The notes: generated from the letters alone by a model not told the origin. A stretch of DNA of 21,780 nt from a bacterium (GCA_021801885.1 JAKABL010000005.1:1-21780), one strand, 5' to 3'; numbered from the stretch's first letter, positions 9,936 through 17,990 are shown. A program made the numbers and translations.

Positions 9936-11111
9936 TTAGAGTATGATCGCCTGGAAAATGCCCAGATTCTGGTTGAAAAGCACGAGGAGGCCGGCCACGA
10001 CGATGACCGCCATGCCGCCGAAAATGAGGCGCGGGAACTGCACCTCGAACTTTATGAAAATATTGATGGCGACCGCGATCGCAAAGAGCGCCATGAGTGC
10101 AAAGTAAAAATCATTGGTAAGCATGCCGGGGTTTGCCACGAGCTGCTGGAACGGGTTCTCCTGCGCGGGCTGCGCAGCGGACGCGGCATTCCCCGCCGCG
10201 GCGGCGGTCGCCGTGGCAGGCAACGTGATGGCGGCGGCCGGGAGAACGATGGACACCGGACCCGAAGTCTGTGCGGCGGTCGCCGCCGGCACGATGGCGG
10301 GAACCGTTGCCACCGGTTTTGCGGCGGTCGCCGTCCCCTTCACCCGCGGCGCCGGCGCGACCGTCGTAGACGGCACTGACCGCGACGGGGACGACGGGGA
10401 CGTTACCGTGCCGGCGAGCGTCTCGTTCGCGGGAACCGTGACCGTGAACGTCGTGCCGGTCGGCGCAGCTTCCGCGGCGGCGGCAGCGTTCACGAACGCG
10501 ATGGGGCCGGCGGCAGGGGTGCCGAATTCCTCGGCAACGTAGATCGCCGGCTTGCCGTCATAGGTTCCCTGCGCGGTCGCAATACCGATCTGCGTGTACT
10601 GCCCGTCGAGAATGTTCGCGCGGTGATCGGGCGAATTCATCCACGCGTTCGTCACGGCCTGCGAATCCGTGAAATCCACGGCAAGGTTCTCCCCTGCCAC
10701 GCTGAACGCGTATCCTACTTTTCCGAACCAATACCACGGCGTGACGCCGGTCGGGCTCGTGTGCGCAAAATAATTATCCTGCACCATATTGTTCGCCTTA
10801 TCCTGGGCGGCAGCGGTAAGGAGCGGACTCACCGCGAGCGGCGGGAGGCCATAGTTCACGCGTTGCTGATTCGTTTCGTCTACGAGCGCGTTCGCGTCGA
10901 TGATCCCGAAGAATTTCGTGCGCGGAACGATATAGAACGCCGCGAGGAGGAATCCCGCTTCGGCAACGAATGCGATAAGGAGTGCAAACAGAACCACGCG
11001 GGGCCGCAGGATATGCGGCTTATGATCGTTCCCCTCGTGGGGAACGAATCCATTCTTAAGGCTCCGCGCGACGCGCTTCCCGGCCTTATGTACCCGTGCA
11101 TGGAACGCCAT
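9936..11111 (-). CDS. Membrane-anchored CAP/SCP-domain protein (YkwD-like)
   Basis: A 391-residue envelope protein. A basic cytoplasmic tail (1-38) precedes a membrane helix (about 39-60). A CAP domain (about 74-195) follows, with NYFAHTSPTG (His117), GENLA (Glu141) and NSPDHRANIL (His163), the conserved CAP pocket residues. A long Ala/Pro/Thr/Val-rich linker (about 200-325) leads to two C-terminal hydrophobic segments in the last 60 residues. CAP proteins are often extracellular; their biochemical role in bacteria is mostly unknown. An upstream ATG at 11117 exists, but I take the second ATG at 11111 because the -10 box ends at 11118, so transcription should begin at about 11111. The gene lies between the giant DUF11 gene and dnaG on the same strand. 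Confidence 0.88.
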   Translation of the reverse strand: MAFHARVHKAGKRVARSLKNGFVPHEGNDHKPHILRPRVVLFALLIAFVAEAGFLLAAFYIVPRTKFFGIIDANALVDETNQQRVNYGLPPLAVSPLLTAAAQDKANNMVQDNYFAHTSPTGVTPWYWFGKVGYAFSVAGENLAVDFTDSQAVTNAWMNSPDHRANILDGQYTQIGIATAQGTYDGKPAIYVAEEFGTPAAGPIAFVNAAAAAEAAPTGTTFTVTVPANETLAGTVTSPSSPSRSVPSTTVAPAPRVKGTATAAKPVATVPAIVPAATAAQTSGPVSIVLPAAAITLPATATAAAAGNAASAAQPAQENPFQQLVANPGMLTNDFYFALMALFAIAVAINIFIKFEVQFPRLIFGGMAVIVVAGLLVLFNQNLGIFQAIIL

Positions 11112-11117
11112 GTGCAT

Positions 11118-11146
11118 ATTATATCACACGAACCCAGATAGCACAA
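11118..11146 (-). promoter_or_regulatory. Promoter of the CAP-domain gene; decides the start codon
   Basis: TTGTGC (11146-11141), a 17-nt spacer and TATAAT (11123-11118), with an upstream TGA making an extended -10. The first ATG touches the -10 box, and the predicted start site about 7 nt downstream coincides with the A of the second ATG. This points to a leaderless mRNA starting at 11111. Confidence 0.7.
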
Positions 11147-11172
11147 CACCCCTTGCTGCAGCAAGGGGTGTT
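11145..11172 (-). terminator. Perfect palindromic hairpin after the giant surface-protein gene
   Basis: A 28-nt perfect palindrome (stem AACACCCCTTGC / GCAAGGGGTGTT, loop TGCA) lies about 37 nt past the stop of the 11209-15279 gene. A smaller stem, CGGGGC/GCCCCG at 11183-11197, precedes it. The T-run is short (GTGTTGTG), so termination strength is uncertain. Its core resembles the arms of the element at 5166-5273. Its end overlaps the -35 of the CAP gene. Confidence 0.6.
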
Positions 11173-11208
11173 ATGCATGGTCCGGGGCAATGCCCCGTCC
11201 GACCGATG

Positions 11209-14200
11209 CTAGAACGTGTAGGTGTAGACCGTGTCAAAATGGTCTTCCTGGAGTTTCGGCATCGGAAGGTTAAGCGACGGGCACATGATCATGTTGATCC
11301 AGCGCCATGTGGACTGGTAGACATAACCCGTCGGCGTGAACTGGGTCTGCAGTCCAAGGGGCACCCACGGAAGAAGGATCTCCGAGTGGTACTTCACCTG
11401 GAACTGGTTGACCGCCGCTTTCGTCAGCGGACCGTAATAGCCCGTGACCGGAAGGGTGGTCCCCAATTCCCTATTGAGGAACGTCTGCAGCTTCTTTACC
11501 TCAGCGGGGCTATTCAGACCCTCGCGGATCGGATGAATATACTCGTTGAGATAAAGGCCGCACGTGGAGGTACCGAGGACCTGGCCGGTCGTGCTCGTGC
11601 CGAGCACGGTACCGCCTCCTCCTCCTCCACCGCCGCCTCCTCCGCCCGCAACCGTAAGGGTCGCGCGCGCGATATCGTTGGCGTAGGTCTGGTTATTGAC
11701 GAACGGCGATTCGGTAACGGTCGCGATATTCGTGATCGATTCACCCGCAGGGTCGGTGGCGTTCACCGTCGCCGTAATGACGAGGGTCGCCGTCTGACCG
11801 TCCGCGAGGGTGCCGATCGTCCAAAGGCCGGTCGACGGATCGAAGGATCCGAGCGACGACGATGCCGCGTCGAACGTGATGCCGGACGGCAACGTATCGC
11901 TCGCCACGACGCCAATGGAGGCCGAAGGACCTTCCCCGGTCACCGCGATCGTGTAATGGATCACTGTTCCCGGATAGGGATTTGCGTTATCCACCGTCTT
12001 CACGATGCCAAGGTTGGCAGTCGGCGTGGAGCCTCCTCCACCACCGCCTCCGCCGCCACCGCCTCCGCCGCCACCGTTCGACTGCACGTCGATCGTGGCA
12101 CTTGAGGTCTTATCGGCGGTGTTCGTGTCGGAAGGCGCAGTGTCGCCGATCGTCACCGTGTTCGTGATCGCGGTTCCCGCAGTGCCGGCATTCACCGTTG
12201 CGGCGATCGTAAGGGTCGCCGTCGCACTGGGGCCGAGATCACCGATCGTCCAGAGGCCGGTCGAGGTCGCATAGCTGCCGACCGATGACGTGGCCGAAAC
12301 GAATGTGATGCCGGACGGGAGCGTGTCGGTCGCCGTGACGCCGGTCGACGTCGCGGTCCCCACATCGGTGGCCGTGATCGTATAGGTCACGGTGTCACCT
12401 TCGTGCGGGGTCGCATCGTTCACCGTCTTCTTCACGGAAGCGTCCGCTACGGGTCCGCCGCCGCCTCCGCCGCCCTGCACGTAGACCGTCACGCTCGAAC
12501 TGTTGTTCGAAGGATTCGGGTCGGTGGTGCTCGCCGATTCGCCAACGATCGCGGTGTTCGTGATCGAGGTTCCGGCAGTGCCGGCGTCCACGAGGGCCGC
12601 GATATCGAGCGTCGCAGTCGAGCTGGGGGCAAGATCGCCGATGGTCCATACGCCGGTCGACGAGGCATAGGTGCCGACCGATGCCGTCGCATTCTCGAAC
12701 GTAAGTCCGGAAGGTAAGGTATCGGTGGCGACCGCGCCGGTCGACGTCGCCGGACCGTTATCCTTGACCGCGATCGTGTAGTGGATGGTGCCACCCACGA
12801 CGGTCGAGGTCACGTCCGCGGTCTTCGTGATCGCGAGGTCCGCCTGAGGTACGCCCGGCGTCTGTACGTGGATCGTCACGCTCGAACTGTTGTTCGAGAG
12901 ATTCGGATCGATGATCGAGGAGAGCTCGGAGACGGTCGCGGTGTTCGTGATCGTCTGGCCCGCCTGATTCATCCCCACGACCGCCGCAAGCTGCAACGTC
13001 GCCGTTGCATTGGGGCCCACCGTGCCGACGTTCCAATCGCCCGTCGTCAGGTTATACGTGCCCTGCGACGTGGTCGCGTTCAGGAAGCTGAGCGCGGTCG
13101 TCGGCGGAAGCTGGTCATGCGCCACGACGAAGGTCGAGGTCGCCGGACCGTAGTCGGTCACCGCGATCGTGTAGTGGACCGTGTCGCCAGGATACGGCGC
13201 CGCGTTATCCACCGTCTTATTGACCGCGATGTCCGCCGTGGTTCCGCCGCCGCCTCCGCCGCCCTGCACGTAGACCGTCACGCTCGAACTGTTGTTCGAA
13301 GGATTCGGGTCAGTGGTGCTCGCCGATTCGCCGATGGTCGCGGTGTTCACGACCGTCGTACCCGCAGCGCTTGCGTTCGCCGTTGCGGCGATCTCAAGGG
13401 TTGCGGTCGCATTCGGCGCGAGCGTACCGATCGTCCATGCGCCGGTCGCCGGCACATACGTGCCCTGCGACGTGGTCGCGGAGACGAGCGAGAGGCCCGA
13501 CGGGAGCGTGTCGGTCGCCGTGACGCCGGTCGAGGTCAACGGACCGAAGTCCGTCGCCAGGATCGTGTAGTGGATGGTGCCACCCACGACGGTCGAAGTC
13601 ACGTCCGCGGTCTTCTGTACGCCGATGTCGGCATACTTCGGACAGTTCGCACCGCATCCGCCGCCGCCATTCGTAACGGTGATCGTCACGCTCGCGGTGC
13701 TCGATGCAATGGAAGCCGTATTCGTGATCTGCATGCCGTTCGGATCGGACGGATTCACGAGCGCGGCGACCTCAAGGGTCGCGGTCGCAGCCGGTGCAAG
13801 CGTACCGATCGTCCACACGCCCGTCGAAGAGGCATACGTGCCCTGCGACGTGGTCGCGTGTTCGAGCGTGAGACCCGACGGGAGCGTATCGGTCGCCGCA
13901 GTGTCGGTCGACGTCGCGGAACCGATGTTTCCCACCGTGACGGTATAGTGCACCGTGTCGCCCGCGGCGGGCGATCCGTCATCAACGGTCTTCGAGATCG
14001 AAAATCCGGTGGTCACGGTGCTCGTCGGGGTCGAGGTCGCAATGACGAGGATCGACACGCTCGAGCTGTTGTTAGAGAGGTTCGGATCGCTCGTGCTCGT
14101 CGACTCGGTCACGGTCGCAGTGTTCTTTATAGTGGTACCGGCGGTGCCGGCATCCACTTTCGCAGCGATCGCAAGGGTCGCCGTGGCGTTCGGCGCAAGT

Positions 14201-15279
14201 GCGCCGATCGTCCACGCGCCCGTGGAGCTGCTGTAGGAACCCACGGAAGCCGTGGCGTTCTGGAAGGTCAAGCCCGAAGGCAGGATGTCCGCCGCCGTTA
14301 CGCCGGTCGACGTCGCCGGACCGTAGTCCGTGACGGCAATCGTGTAATGGACGACGCTCCCTTCCGTGGTGGTCGAGACATCCGCGGTCTTTTTGACCGC
14401 AATGTCCGCCGAAGGAACGGTCGAGGTCGGCGTAACGCCGCTCTTGACCGTGATGGAGACGCCGGTAGACGCCGCACTCTCGGTGCAGTCCGACTGCACA
14501 TAGGTGATGCTCGGCGTGCTTGCGATCGTCTGTCCTTCCGTGCCCGGATCCACCGCCACCTTGAGGGTAAGCGTGGCCGTCGAGGCGCCGTAGAGCGTCC
14601 CCATATCCCATGCGCCGGTCGAGCTGCTGTAGCTGCCGACCGATGCCGTCGCCGAAGCGAACGTAAGGCCCGCACCGAGGATATTGGTCACGGTAACCTT
14701 AGTGGACGTGGTGAACGCATACGGGAGCGTGAGGGTATAGGTGATCGTCTCGCCTACGGTAGGCGTAAGATCGTTCACGCTCTCGGTGAGCGCCGACGCA
14801 ATGGCGCAGGTTCCGCCCGTCGACGGAGTCGACGTGCTGGAAGACCCGCCACTCGAGCTGCTGCTCGAACCGGAGCTGCTGCTCGAGCTGCTGCTCGAAC
14901 CGGAGCTGCTGCTCGAACTGGAGCTGCCACTCGAGCTGCTGCTCGAACTGCTGCCAGTGCCCGACGCCGTCGAACTGGAGTTCGAGGACGTGCTGGTGGT
15001 CGAACTCGTATTCGACGTGGTGGTCGAACCGGAATTCGTGCCCGACGTCCCGCTCGAGCTGGTGCTCGAGCTGGTGCTCGAACTACTGCTCGAACTGGAG
15101 CTCGAACTGGTGCTCGAACTGGTCGCGCTCGAACCGGCGGCATGCGCCATGTTCACGGAAGGAATGTATCCCATCGGGAAGAGTGAGCTCGAGATAATGA
15201 TCCCGAAGAACATCACTTTGACCAATCCTTTCGCCACAACCTTCGTAGGCTGAGAACGTTTGAGGATTGTGTTATACAT
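11209..15279 (-). CDS. Giant secreted surface protein with eight DUF11-type repeats and a C-terminal peptidoglycan-binding-like domain
   Basis: 1356 residues. A signal peptide (about 1-48) ends in AHA-A. A Ser/Thr-rich stretch (about 51-157) follows. Eight immunoglobulin-like DUF11-type repeats begin near residues 159 (divergent, with Cys), 290, 424, 549, 681, 812, 953 and 1086. Each has a KT-D-...-HYTI strand, a DTLPSGLTF motif, a TSxGTYxxxTGxWTIGxLAP motif and a late SNNSSSV motif. Poly-Gly linkers follow repeats 4, 6, 7 and 8. After two VLGTST motifs (1234-1249) a C-terminal domain has EVKKLQTFLNRELG and VTGYYGPLTKAAVNQFQ, as in PG_binding_1-like tails of Parcubacteria surface proteins. 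It is probably a cell-surface stalk or adhesin held to the wall by its C-terminus. The promoter at 15386-15414 gives a leader of about 100 nt; AAGG touches the ATG. Confidence 0.92.
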   Translation of the reverse strand: MYNTILKRSQPTKVVAKGLVKVMFFGIIISSSLFPMGYIPSVNMAHAAGSSATSSSTSSSSSSSSSSSTSSSTSSSGTSGTNSGSTTTSNTSSTTSTSSNSSSTASGTGSSSSSSSSGSSSSSSSSGSSSSSSSSSGSSSSSSGGSSSTSTPSTGGTCAIASALTESVNDLTPTVGETITYTLTLPYAFTTSTKVTVTNILGAGLTFASATASVGSYSSSTGAWDMGTLYGASTATLTLKVAVDPGTEGQTIASTPSITYVQSDCTESAASTGVSITVKSGVTPTSTVPSADIAVKKTADVSTTTEGSVVHYTIAVTDYGPATSTGVTAADILPSGLTFQNATASVGSYSSSTGAWTIGALAPNATATLAIAAKVDAGTAGTTIKNTATVTESTSTSDPNLSNNSSSVSILVIATSTPTSTVTTGFSISKTVDDGSPAAGDTVHYTVTVGNIGSATSTDTAATDTLPSGLTLEHATTSQGTYASSTGVWTIGTLAPAATATLEVAALVNPSDPNGMQITNTASIASSTASVTITVTNGGGGCGANCPKYADIGVQKTADVTSTVVGGTIHYTILATDFGPLTSTGVTATDTLPSGLSLVSATTSQGTYVPATGAWTIGTLAPNATATLEIAATANASAAGTTVVNTATIGESASTTDPNPSNNSSSVTVYVQGGGGGGGTTADIAVNKTVDNAAPYPGDTVHYTIAVTDYGPATSTFVVAHDQLPPTTALSFLNATTSQGTYNLTTGDWNVGTVGPNATATLQLAAVVGMNQAGQTITNTATVSELSSIIDPNLSNNSSSVTIHVQTPGVPQADLAITKTADVTSTVVGGTIHYTIAVKDNGPATSTGAVATDTLPSGLTFENATASVGTYASSTGVWTIGDLAPSSTATLDIAALVDAGTAGTSITNTAIVGESASTTDPNPSNNSSSVTVYVQGGGGGGGPVADASVKKTVNDATPHEGDTVTYTITATDVGTATSTGVTATDTLPSGITFVSATSSVGSYATSTGLWTIGDLGPSATATLTIAATVNAGTAGTAITNTVTIGDTAPSDTNTADKTSSATIDVQSNGGGGGGGGGGGGGGGSTPTANLGIVKTVDNANPYPGTVIHYTIAVTGEGPSASIGVVASDTLPSGITFDAASSSLGSFDPSTGLWTIGTLADGQTATLVITATVNATDPAGESITNIATVTESPFVNNQTYANDIARATLTVAGGGGGGGGGGGGTVLGTSTTGQVLGTSTCGLYLNEYIHPIREGLNSPAEVKKLQTFLNRELGTTLPVTGYYGPLTKAAVNQFQVKYHSEILLPWVPLGLQTQFTPTGYVYQSTWRWINMIMCPSLNLPMPKLQEDHFDTVYTYTF
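12454..12543 (-). repeat. Near-identical 90-bp copy (linker and end of DUF11 repeat 6)
   Basis: It matches 13243-13332 at 89 of 90 positions (the mismatch is at 12523/13312) with an offset of 789 bp, exactly two DUF11 units (263 codons). It encodes the end of a repeat and the start of its poly-Gly linker. Confidence 0.85.
13243..13332 (-). repeat. Near-identical 90-bp copy (linker and end of DUF11 repeat 4)
   Basis: Partner of 12454-12543. A second stretch about 240 bp away (from 13570, matching from 12781) keeps the same 789-bp offset, so repeats 4 and 6 are related by duplication or gene conversion of a two-domain module. Confidence 0.85.
14809..15129 (-). repeat. Low-complexity Ser/Thr-coding tract
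   Basis: About 107 codons, nearly all Ser with Thr and Gly, written mainly by alternating AGC, TCG and TCC codons so that the DNA is a degenerate short-period repeat. It encodes the flexible stalk after the signal peptide. Mixed codons argue for selection on the Ser-rich protein as well as slippage. Confidence 0.8.
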
Positions 15280-15304
15280 CCTTGTTATTATTATTTTTTC
15301 TCGA

Positions 15305-15338
15305 CACTTTTAGCCGCAATAACAATGTAAAAGTGCGG
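15305..15338 (-). promoter_or_regulatory. Structured 5' leader of the giant surface-protein gene, possible pseudoknot
   Basis: On the minus strand CACTTTTA (15335-15328) pairs with TAAAAGTG (15312-15305) across a 15-nt loop. The loop contains GCGG (15317-15314), which can pair with CCGC (15338-15335) just before the first arm. The order of the arms allows an H-type pseudoknot or two alternative hairpins. It ends about 25 nt before the ATG. Pairing is seen; a regulatory role is inferred. Confidence 0.4.
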
Positions 15339-15385
15339 AAAAAATAAGAATTTTCAAAGAGCTTTGTATAAAAGACGCTGACCCT

Positions 15386-15414
15386 TGTATACCATAAAAA
15401 TTAAGAAAAGGCAA
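15386..15414 (-). promoter_or_regulatory. Promoter of the giant surface-protein gene
   Basis: TTGCCT (15414-15409), a 17-nt spacer and TATACA (15391-15386) with an upstream TGG (extended -10). The predicted start is near 15379, giving an AT-rich leader of about 100 nt, the longest in the window. Apart from this promoter and the leader fold, the 15280-15498 gap holds nothing I can recognise. Confidence 0.6.
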
Positions 15415-15498
15415 TGATTTCCGCCCCTCCTTATCTTTTCTGTCGATGCAAAAAGGCACCGCGACACCAGGCTACGCCATGTCACACTTATTCTCGTG

Positions 15499-15569
15499 AG
15501 CGGGATACCGGAATCGGACCGGCGCCTCAACCTTGGGAAGGTCGCGTACTGCCACTATACTAATCCCGC
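15499..15569 (-). tRNA. tRNA-Gly (anticodon CCC)
   Basis: Acceptor GCGGGAT / ATCCCGC, a D-arm with AGTGGCAGT, anticodon stem CGACC/GGTTG with loop TTCCCAA (anticodon CCC at 15537-15535), and T-loop TCCGATT flanked by a GCCGG-type stem. The discriminator is T (15499). CCA is not encoded. The sequence follows the usual bacterial glycine tRNA pattern. Confidence 0.93.
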
Positions 15570-15587
15570 ACGTCCGACAATGGCTCC

Positions 15588-15616
15588 ATTATAGAGGAGC
15601 GGGACCAGTGGTGCAA
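15588..15616 (-). promoter_or_regulatory. Promoter of tRNA-Gly
   Basis: TTGCAC (15616-15611), a 17-nt spacer and a perfect TATAAT (15593-15588). The predicted start is about 11 nt before the mature tRNA 5' end, so a short leader would be removed by RNase P. Confidence 0.8.
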
Positions 15617-15689
15617 TAAATCGGCTTGCGCGCGATCTACGCATATGCCGCGTTGGATGTATTCGGCCCCTTCTCCAGGATCTCATCCA

Positions 15690-15998
15690 CTAATCGCTCA
15701 CTGCCGCCGATGTCGCCGAGACCGAAGACGTTCCCGTAGGAGTGATGATGATCATCTTTTCTCCGGGATTCACGTAATTGAACCTGGCGCGGATCTCTTT
15801 TTCAAGATTCAGCGGATTGGCGAGATATTGCTGCTCCGCTTTAAGGTTCGCCTCCTCCGTCTGCGCCTTCGTGAGCGCGGCCTTCGCGCTCGCGTAAGCG
15901 GCGTTCAATTGGTGGGTCTGACGCACGAAGGATACGATCTGGATCCCCAGTATGATCACCACGAGCGAAAGTCCTGCGATGGCGACGATCTTCATCAT
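15690..15998 (-). CDS. DivIC/FtsB-like septum formation initiator protein
   Basis: A 102-residue single-pass membrane protein. A short N-terminus (MMK) leads to a membrane helix (about 3-24), then a coiled-coil region (QLNAAYASAKAALTKAQTEEANLKAEQQYL), then the family signature NPLNLEKEIRARFNYVNPGEKMIIIT and a Thr/Ser/Ala tail. FtsB/DivIC proteins form a coiled-coil complex with FtsL and FtsQ/DivIB at the division septum. The frame is open to an ATG at 16046, but I choose 15998 because a TACACT -10 box lies 6 nt upstream and the extra residues would be translated across that promoter. A second ATG follows immediately (15995). It lies between lepA and tRNA-Gly; no partner division gene is in the window. 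DivIC and FtsB cannot be told apart here. Confidence 0.85.
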   Translation of the reverse strand: MMKIVAIAGLSLVVIILGIQIVSFVRQTHQLNAAYASAKAALTKAQTEEANLKAEQQYLANPLNLEKEIRARFNYVNPGEKMIIITPTGTSSVSATSAAVSD

Positions 15999-16004
15999 GG
16001 CTTT

Positions 16005-16010
16005 AGTGTA
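16005..16010 (-). promoter_or_regulatory. -10 box of the DivIC-like gene
   Basis: TACACT on the minus strand ends 6 nt before the ATG pair at 15998/15995, a leaderless placement. No clear -35 is seen. The same hexamer lies 9 nt before the DUF4012 gene. Confidence 0.45.
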
Positions 16011-16052
16011 GCGCGGGCGGGCCGAAACCAAAAGAGGCGCCGGCATTCCCCG

Positions 16053-16069
16053 CGCCGCCCCTGGCGGCG
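16053..16069 (-). terminator. Hairpin just after the lepA stop
   Basis: A 7-bp perfect stem (CGCCGCC / GGCGGCG, 3-nt loop) begins 4 nt after the lepA stop codon. The nearest T-rich stretch on the minus strand is about 20 nt further on, so it is only a weak terminator candidate. It may protect the 3' end of the mRNA instead. Confidence 0.4.
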
Positions 16070-16072
16070 GTC

Positions 16073-17896
16073 CTATTTCTTGAGTATTTCCCTGAACACT
16101 TCCGGTTCGATCGTGACACGAGCCATGCTCTTCAAACGTTCCTTGCCTTTCTGCTGCTTCTTCCAGAGCTTCATCTTACGCGTGCGGTCGCCGCCGTTCT
16201 TGCCGAAATTCCCCAGCTCCTTCTTCATCGCGGGAATCGTCTCGCGGGCGATAATACGCCCCTGCGCCTTTGCTTGAAGCGCCTGCGAGAACTGTTCGCG
16301 CGGCAGAAGCTCCTTGAGACGCTCCACCGTCTGGCGTCCTTCGCGCTCGATATCCTTCTTCGGCACGATGCGCGTGAGCGCAGGCACCACATCTTCCACG
16401 ACGAGGATCTCCAACTTCTCCACATCGGTCTCCTGCTCCCCCGCCACCTCGTAGGTGAACGACGCATACCCCTGCGATGCCGACTTCAAGCGATCATCGA
16501 AATCGCGGATAAGCTCGCGGAGCGGCATCTTCGCGGTGATGAGGAGATTCTCGCCGATGTTGTGCACTTCGGCGATATCGACATCGAACACCGTCTGCAT
16601 GCCAAGCACGGTGCTCAAATATTGCTGCGGCGTGAGGATCTCGAGATCGACGACCGGTTCCCATACCTTCTCCGGCTTATCGGGAAAGTCTTGGGGCTGG
16701 GTGATCGTGAACTCGCGCCCCTTGTCCTGTACGCGGTACGCGATCGAAGGAAAGCTTGTCATGAATGCAAGGTGATATTCGCGCTCGAGACGGCTTGAGA
16801 CGATCTCGAAATGGAGCTGGCCAAGAAATCCCGCTTTGAATCCCCGGCCGAGCGCTTCGTTGGAATCCGGTTCGAAGTACAGTGCCGCGTCGTTGAGGCG
16901 TAGCTTTTCGAACGCCCGCTTGAGGTCGTCATATTTCGTGTCCCCGTCGGGATAGAACGAGATGAACACGACCGGGGCGGGATCGCGATAGCCCGGCAGC
17001 GCCAAGGCCCGCGCTTCGGCAGCAACGCCCGTCGCGGGAAGATCCCGCTCCGCAATGATGGTGTCACCGATCTTCACGAGCGCCGGCTCCTTGAGTCCGC
17101 TCGCAATGTATCCGATCTCGCCGTCGTTCAGCATCCCGACCGCCTTCAGATCGGGAGAAAAAAATCCAACCTCCTTTGCCTTGAACAGGTCTCCCGATGC
17201 GGCAAAACGCATATCCTCCGCCGTAAATGACCCGCCGAACACGCGCACGTTCGCAATGATCCCTTTGTGGTCGTCGTAGAGCGAGTCGAAGATGAGCGCG
17301 CGCGATGCCGTGCCGGACACCGTCCTGCGCGCCGAGGGCGGCGGCACTTTGCGGATCACGGCCTCGAGCAGTTCCTTGACGCCCTGGCCGGTCTTTGCCG
17401 ACACGCGGAACACCTCTTCGGGCGAAACGCCGAGAAGTTCCGCGGTCGCGTCGACAACGCGATCGATGTGGGCGAGCGGCAGATCGATCTTGTTCACCGC
17501 GGGGATCAGCACGAGTCCCGCTTTTTGCGCGGCGCGAAGATTCGACAACGTCTGCGCCTGGATGCCTTTGGTGCCATCGACAAGAAGAATGCCTCCTTCG
17601 ACGGCGTTCAGCGCGCGGGACACTTCATAGGAAAAATCCGAATGGCCGGGGGTGTCAATGAGGTTCAACTCGAACGCCGCCCCGGCATGCTCGCCGGATG
17701 CGGCGGTGTACGCCATGCGCACCGGCGCCATTTTGATCGTGATGCCGCGCTCGCGTTCGAGCGGCATGCGATCGAGGTACTGTTCCTGCATCGAACGCTG
17801 CGGCACCGTGCCGGTGATCTCAAGGAGGCGATCGGCGAGGGTCGATTTTCCCGAATCGATATGGGCGATAATGACGAAATTCCTGATATGGTCCAT
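16073..17896 (-). CDS. lepA: Elongation factor 4 (LepA), ribosomal back-translocase GTPase
   Basis: A 607-residue translational GTPase that acts on stalled ribosomes and in 30S assembly. GTPase motifs: G1 AHIDSGKS (11-18), G2 RGITIK (50-55), G3 DTPGH (81-85) and G4 NKID (135-138). The EF-G-like domains follow, and the LepA-specific C-terminal domain ends with ARETIPAMKKELGNFGKNGGDRTRKMK-type sequence, basic and close to the family consensus. Length is normal. G1 has Ser where most LepA have His (AHIDHGKS), and G3 has Ser after the His instead of Val. The open frame extends upstream to 18157, into the DUF4012 gene, but homology begins at MDHIRNFVIIAHID, so the ATG at 17896 is used. A GC-rich hairpin lies 8 nt before that ATG. 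Confidence 0.96.
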   Translation of the reverse strand: MDHIRNFVIIAHIDSGKSTLADRLLEITGTVPQRSMQEQYLDRMPLERERGITIKMAPVRMAYTAASGEHAGAAFELNLIDTPGHSDFSYEVSRALNAVEGGILLVDGTKGIQAQTLSNLRAAQKAGLVLIPAVNKIDLPLAHIDRVVDATAELLGVSPEEVFRVSAKTGQGVKELLEAVIRKVPPPSARRTVSGTASRALIFDSLYDDHKGIIANVRVFGGSFTAEDMRFAASGDLFKAKEVGFFSPDLKAVGMLNDGEIGYIASGLKEPALVKIGDTIIAERDLPATGVAAEARALALPGYRDPAPVVFISFYPDGDTKYDDLKRAFEKLRLNDAALYFEPDSNEALGRGFKAGFLGQLHFEIVSSRLEREYHLAFMTSFPSIAYRVQDKGREFTITQPQDFPDKPEKVWEPVVDLEILTPQQYLSTVLGMQTVFDVDIAEVHNIGENLLITAKMPLRELIRDFDDRLKSASQGYASFTYEVAGEQETDVEKLEILVVEDVVPALTRIVPKKDIEREGRQTVERLKELLPREQFSQALQAKAQGRIIARETIPAMKKELGNFGKNGGDRTRKMKLWKKQQKGKERLKSMARVTIEPEVFREILKK

Positions 17897-17904
17897 GATG
17901 GTTT

Positions 17905-17944
17905 GCCGCCGCAAACGCGGCGGCTGCACCGTCAGCATACTATA
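17905..17944 (-). promoter_or_regulatory. lepA promoter -10 and leader hairpin
   Basis: TATAGT (17944-17939) lies downstream of the DUF4012 stop codon. It would start a leader of about 36 nt containing a perfect 8-bp stem (GCCGCCGC / GCGGCGGC, loop GTTT on the minus strand, 17924-17905) that ends 8 nt before the lepA ATG. No good -35 is seen. The hairpin may terminate read-through from the DUF4012 gene or affect lepA translation. Confidence 0.45.
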
Positions 17945-17990
17945 AAATGCCCCGCCTATAAAGAAGTGAAGCGGTGGCACCCCGGATGCA

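Noticed and set aside
8037..10379. A 780-codon open frame on the plus strand
   Set aside because: Antisense to dnaG and the CAP gene, and its composition is typical of a shadow of GC-rich coding sequence. No promoter or domain supports it.
11605..14100. Regularly spaced similar DNA segments, considered as a CRISPR array or satellite
   Set aside because: The spacing is about 390 bp, the repeats encode protein domains in one frame, and there are no short unique spacers or cas genes.
12781..15186. An 801-codon plus-strand frame and several other long frames opposite the giant gene
   Set aside because: They arise because Ser/Thr/Gly/Val-rich repeats leave the opposite strand free of stops. The products are Arg-rich repeats of the DUF11 periodicity, not independent proteins.
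15450..15498. Terminator for tRNA-Gly near the T-run at 15450
   Set aside because: I could draw only a 4-bp stem with a wobble pair before the T-run; it is too weak to annotate.
15999..16046. Longer N-terminus for the DivIC-like protein (ATG at 16046)
   Set aside because: It would overlap the TACACT box and the lepA 3' flank, and it adds a non-hydrophobic stretch before the membrane helix that the family does not have.
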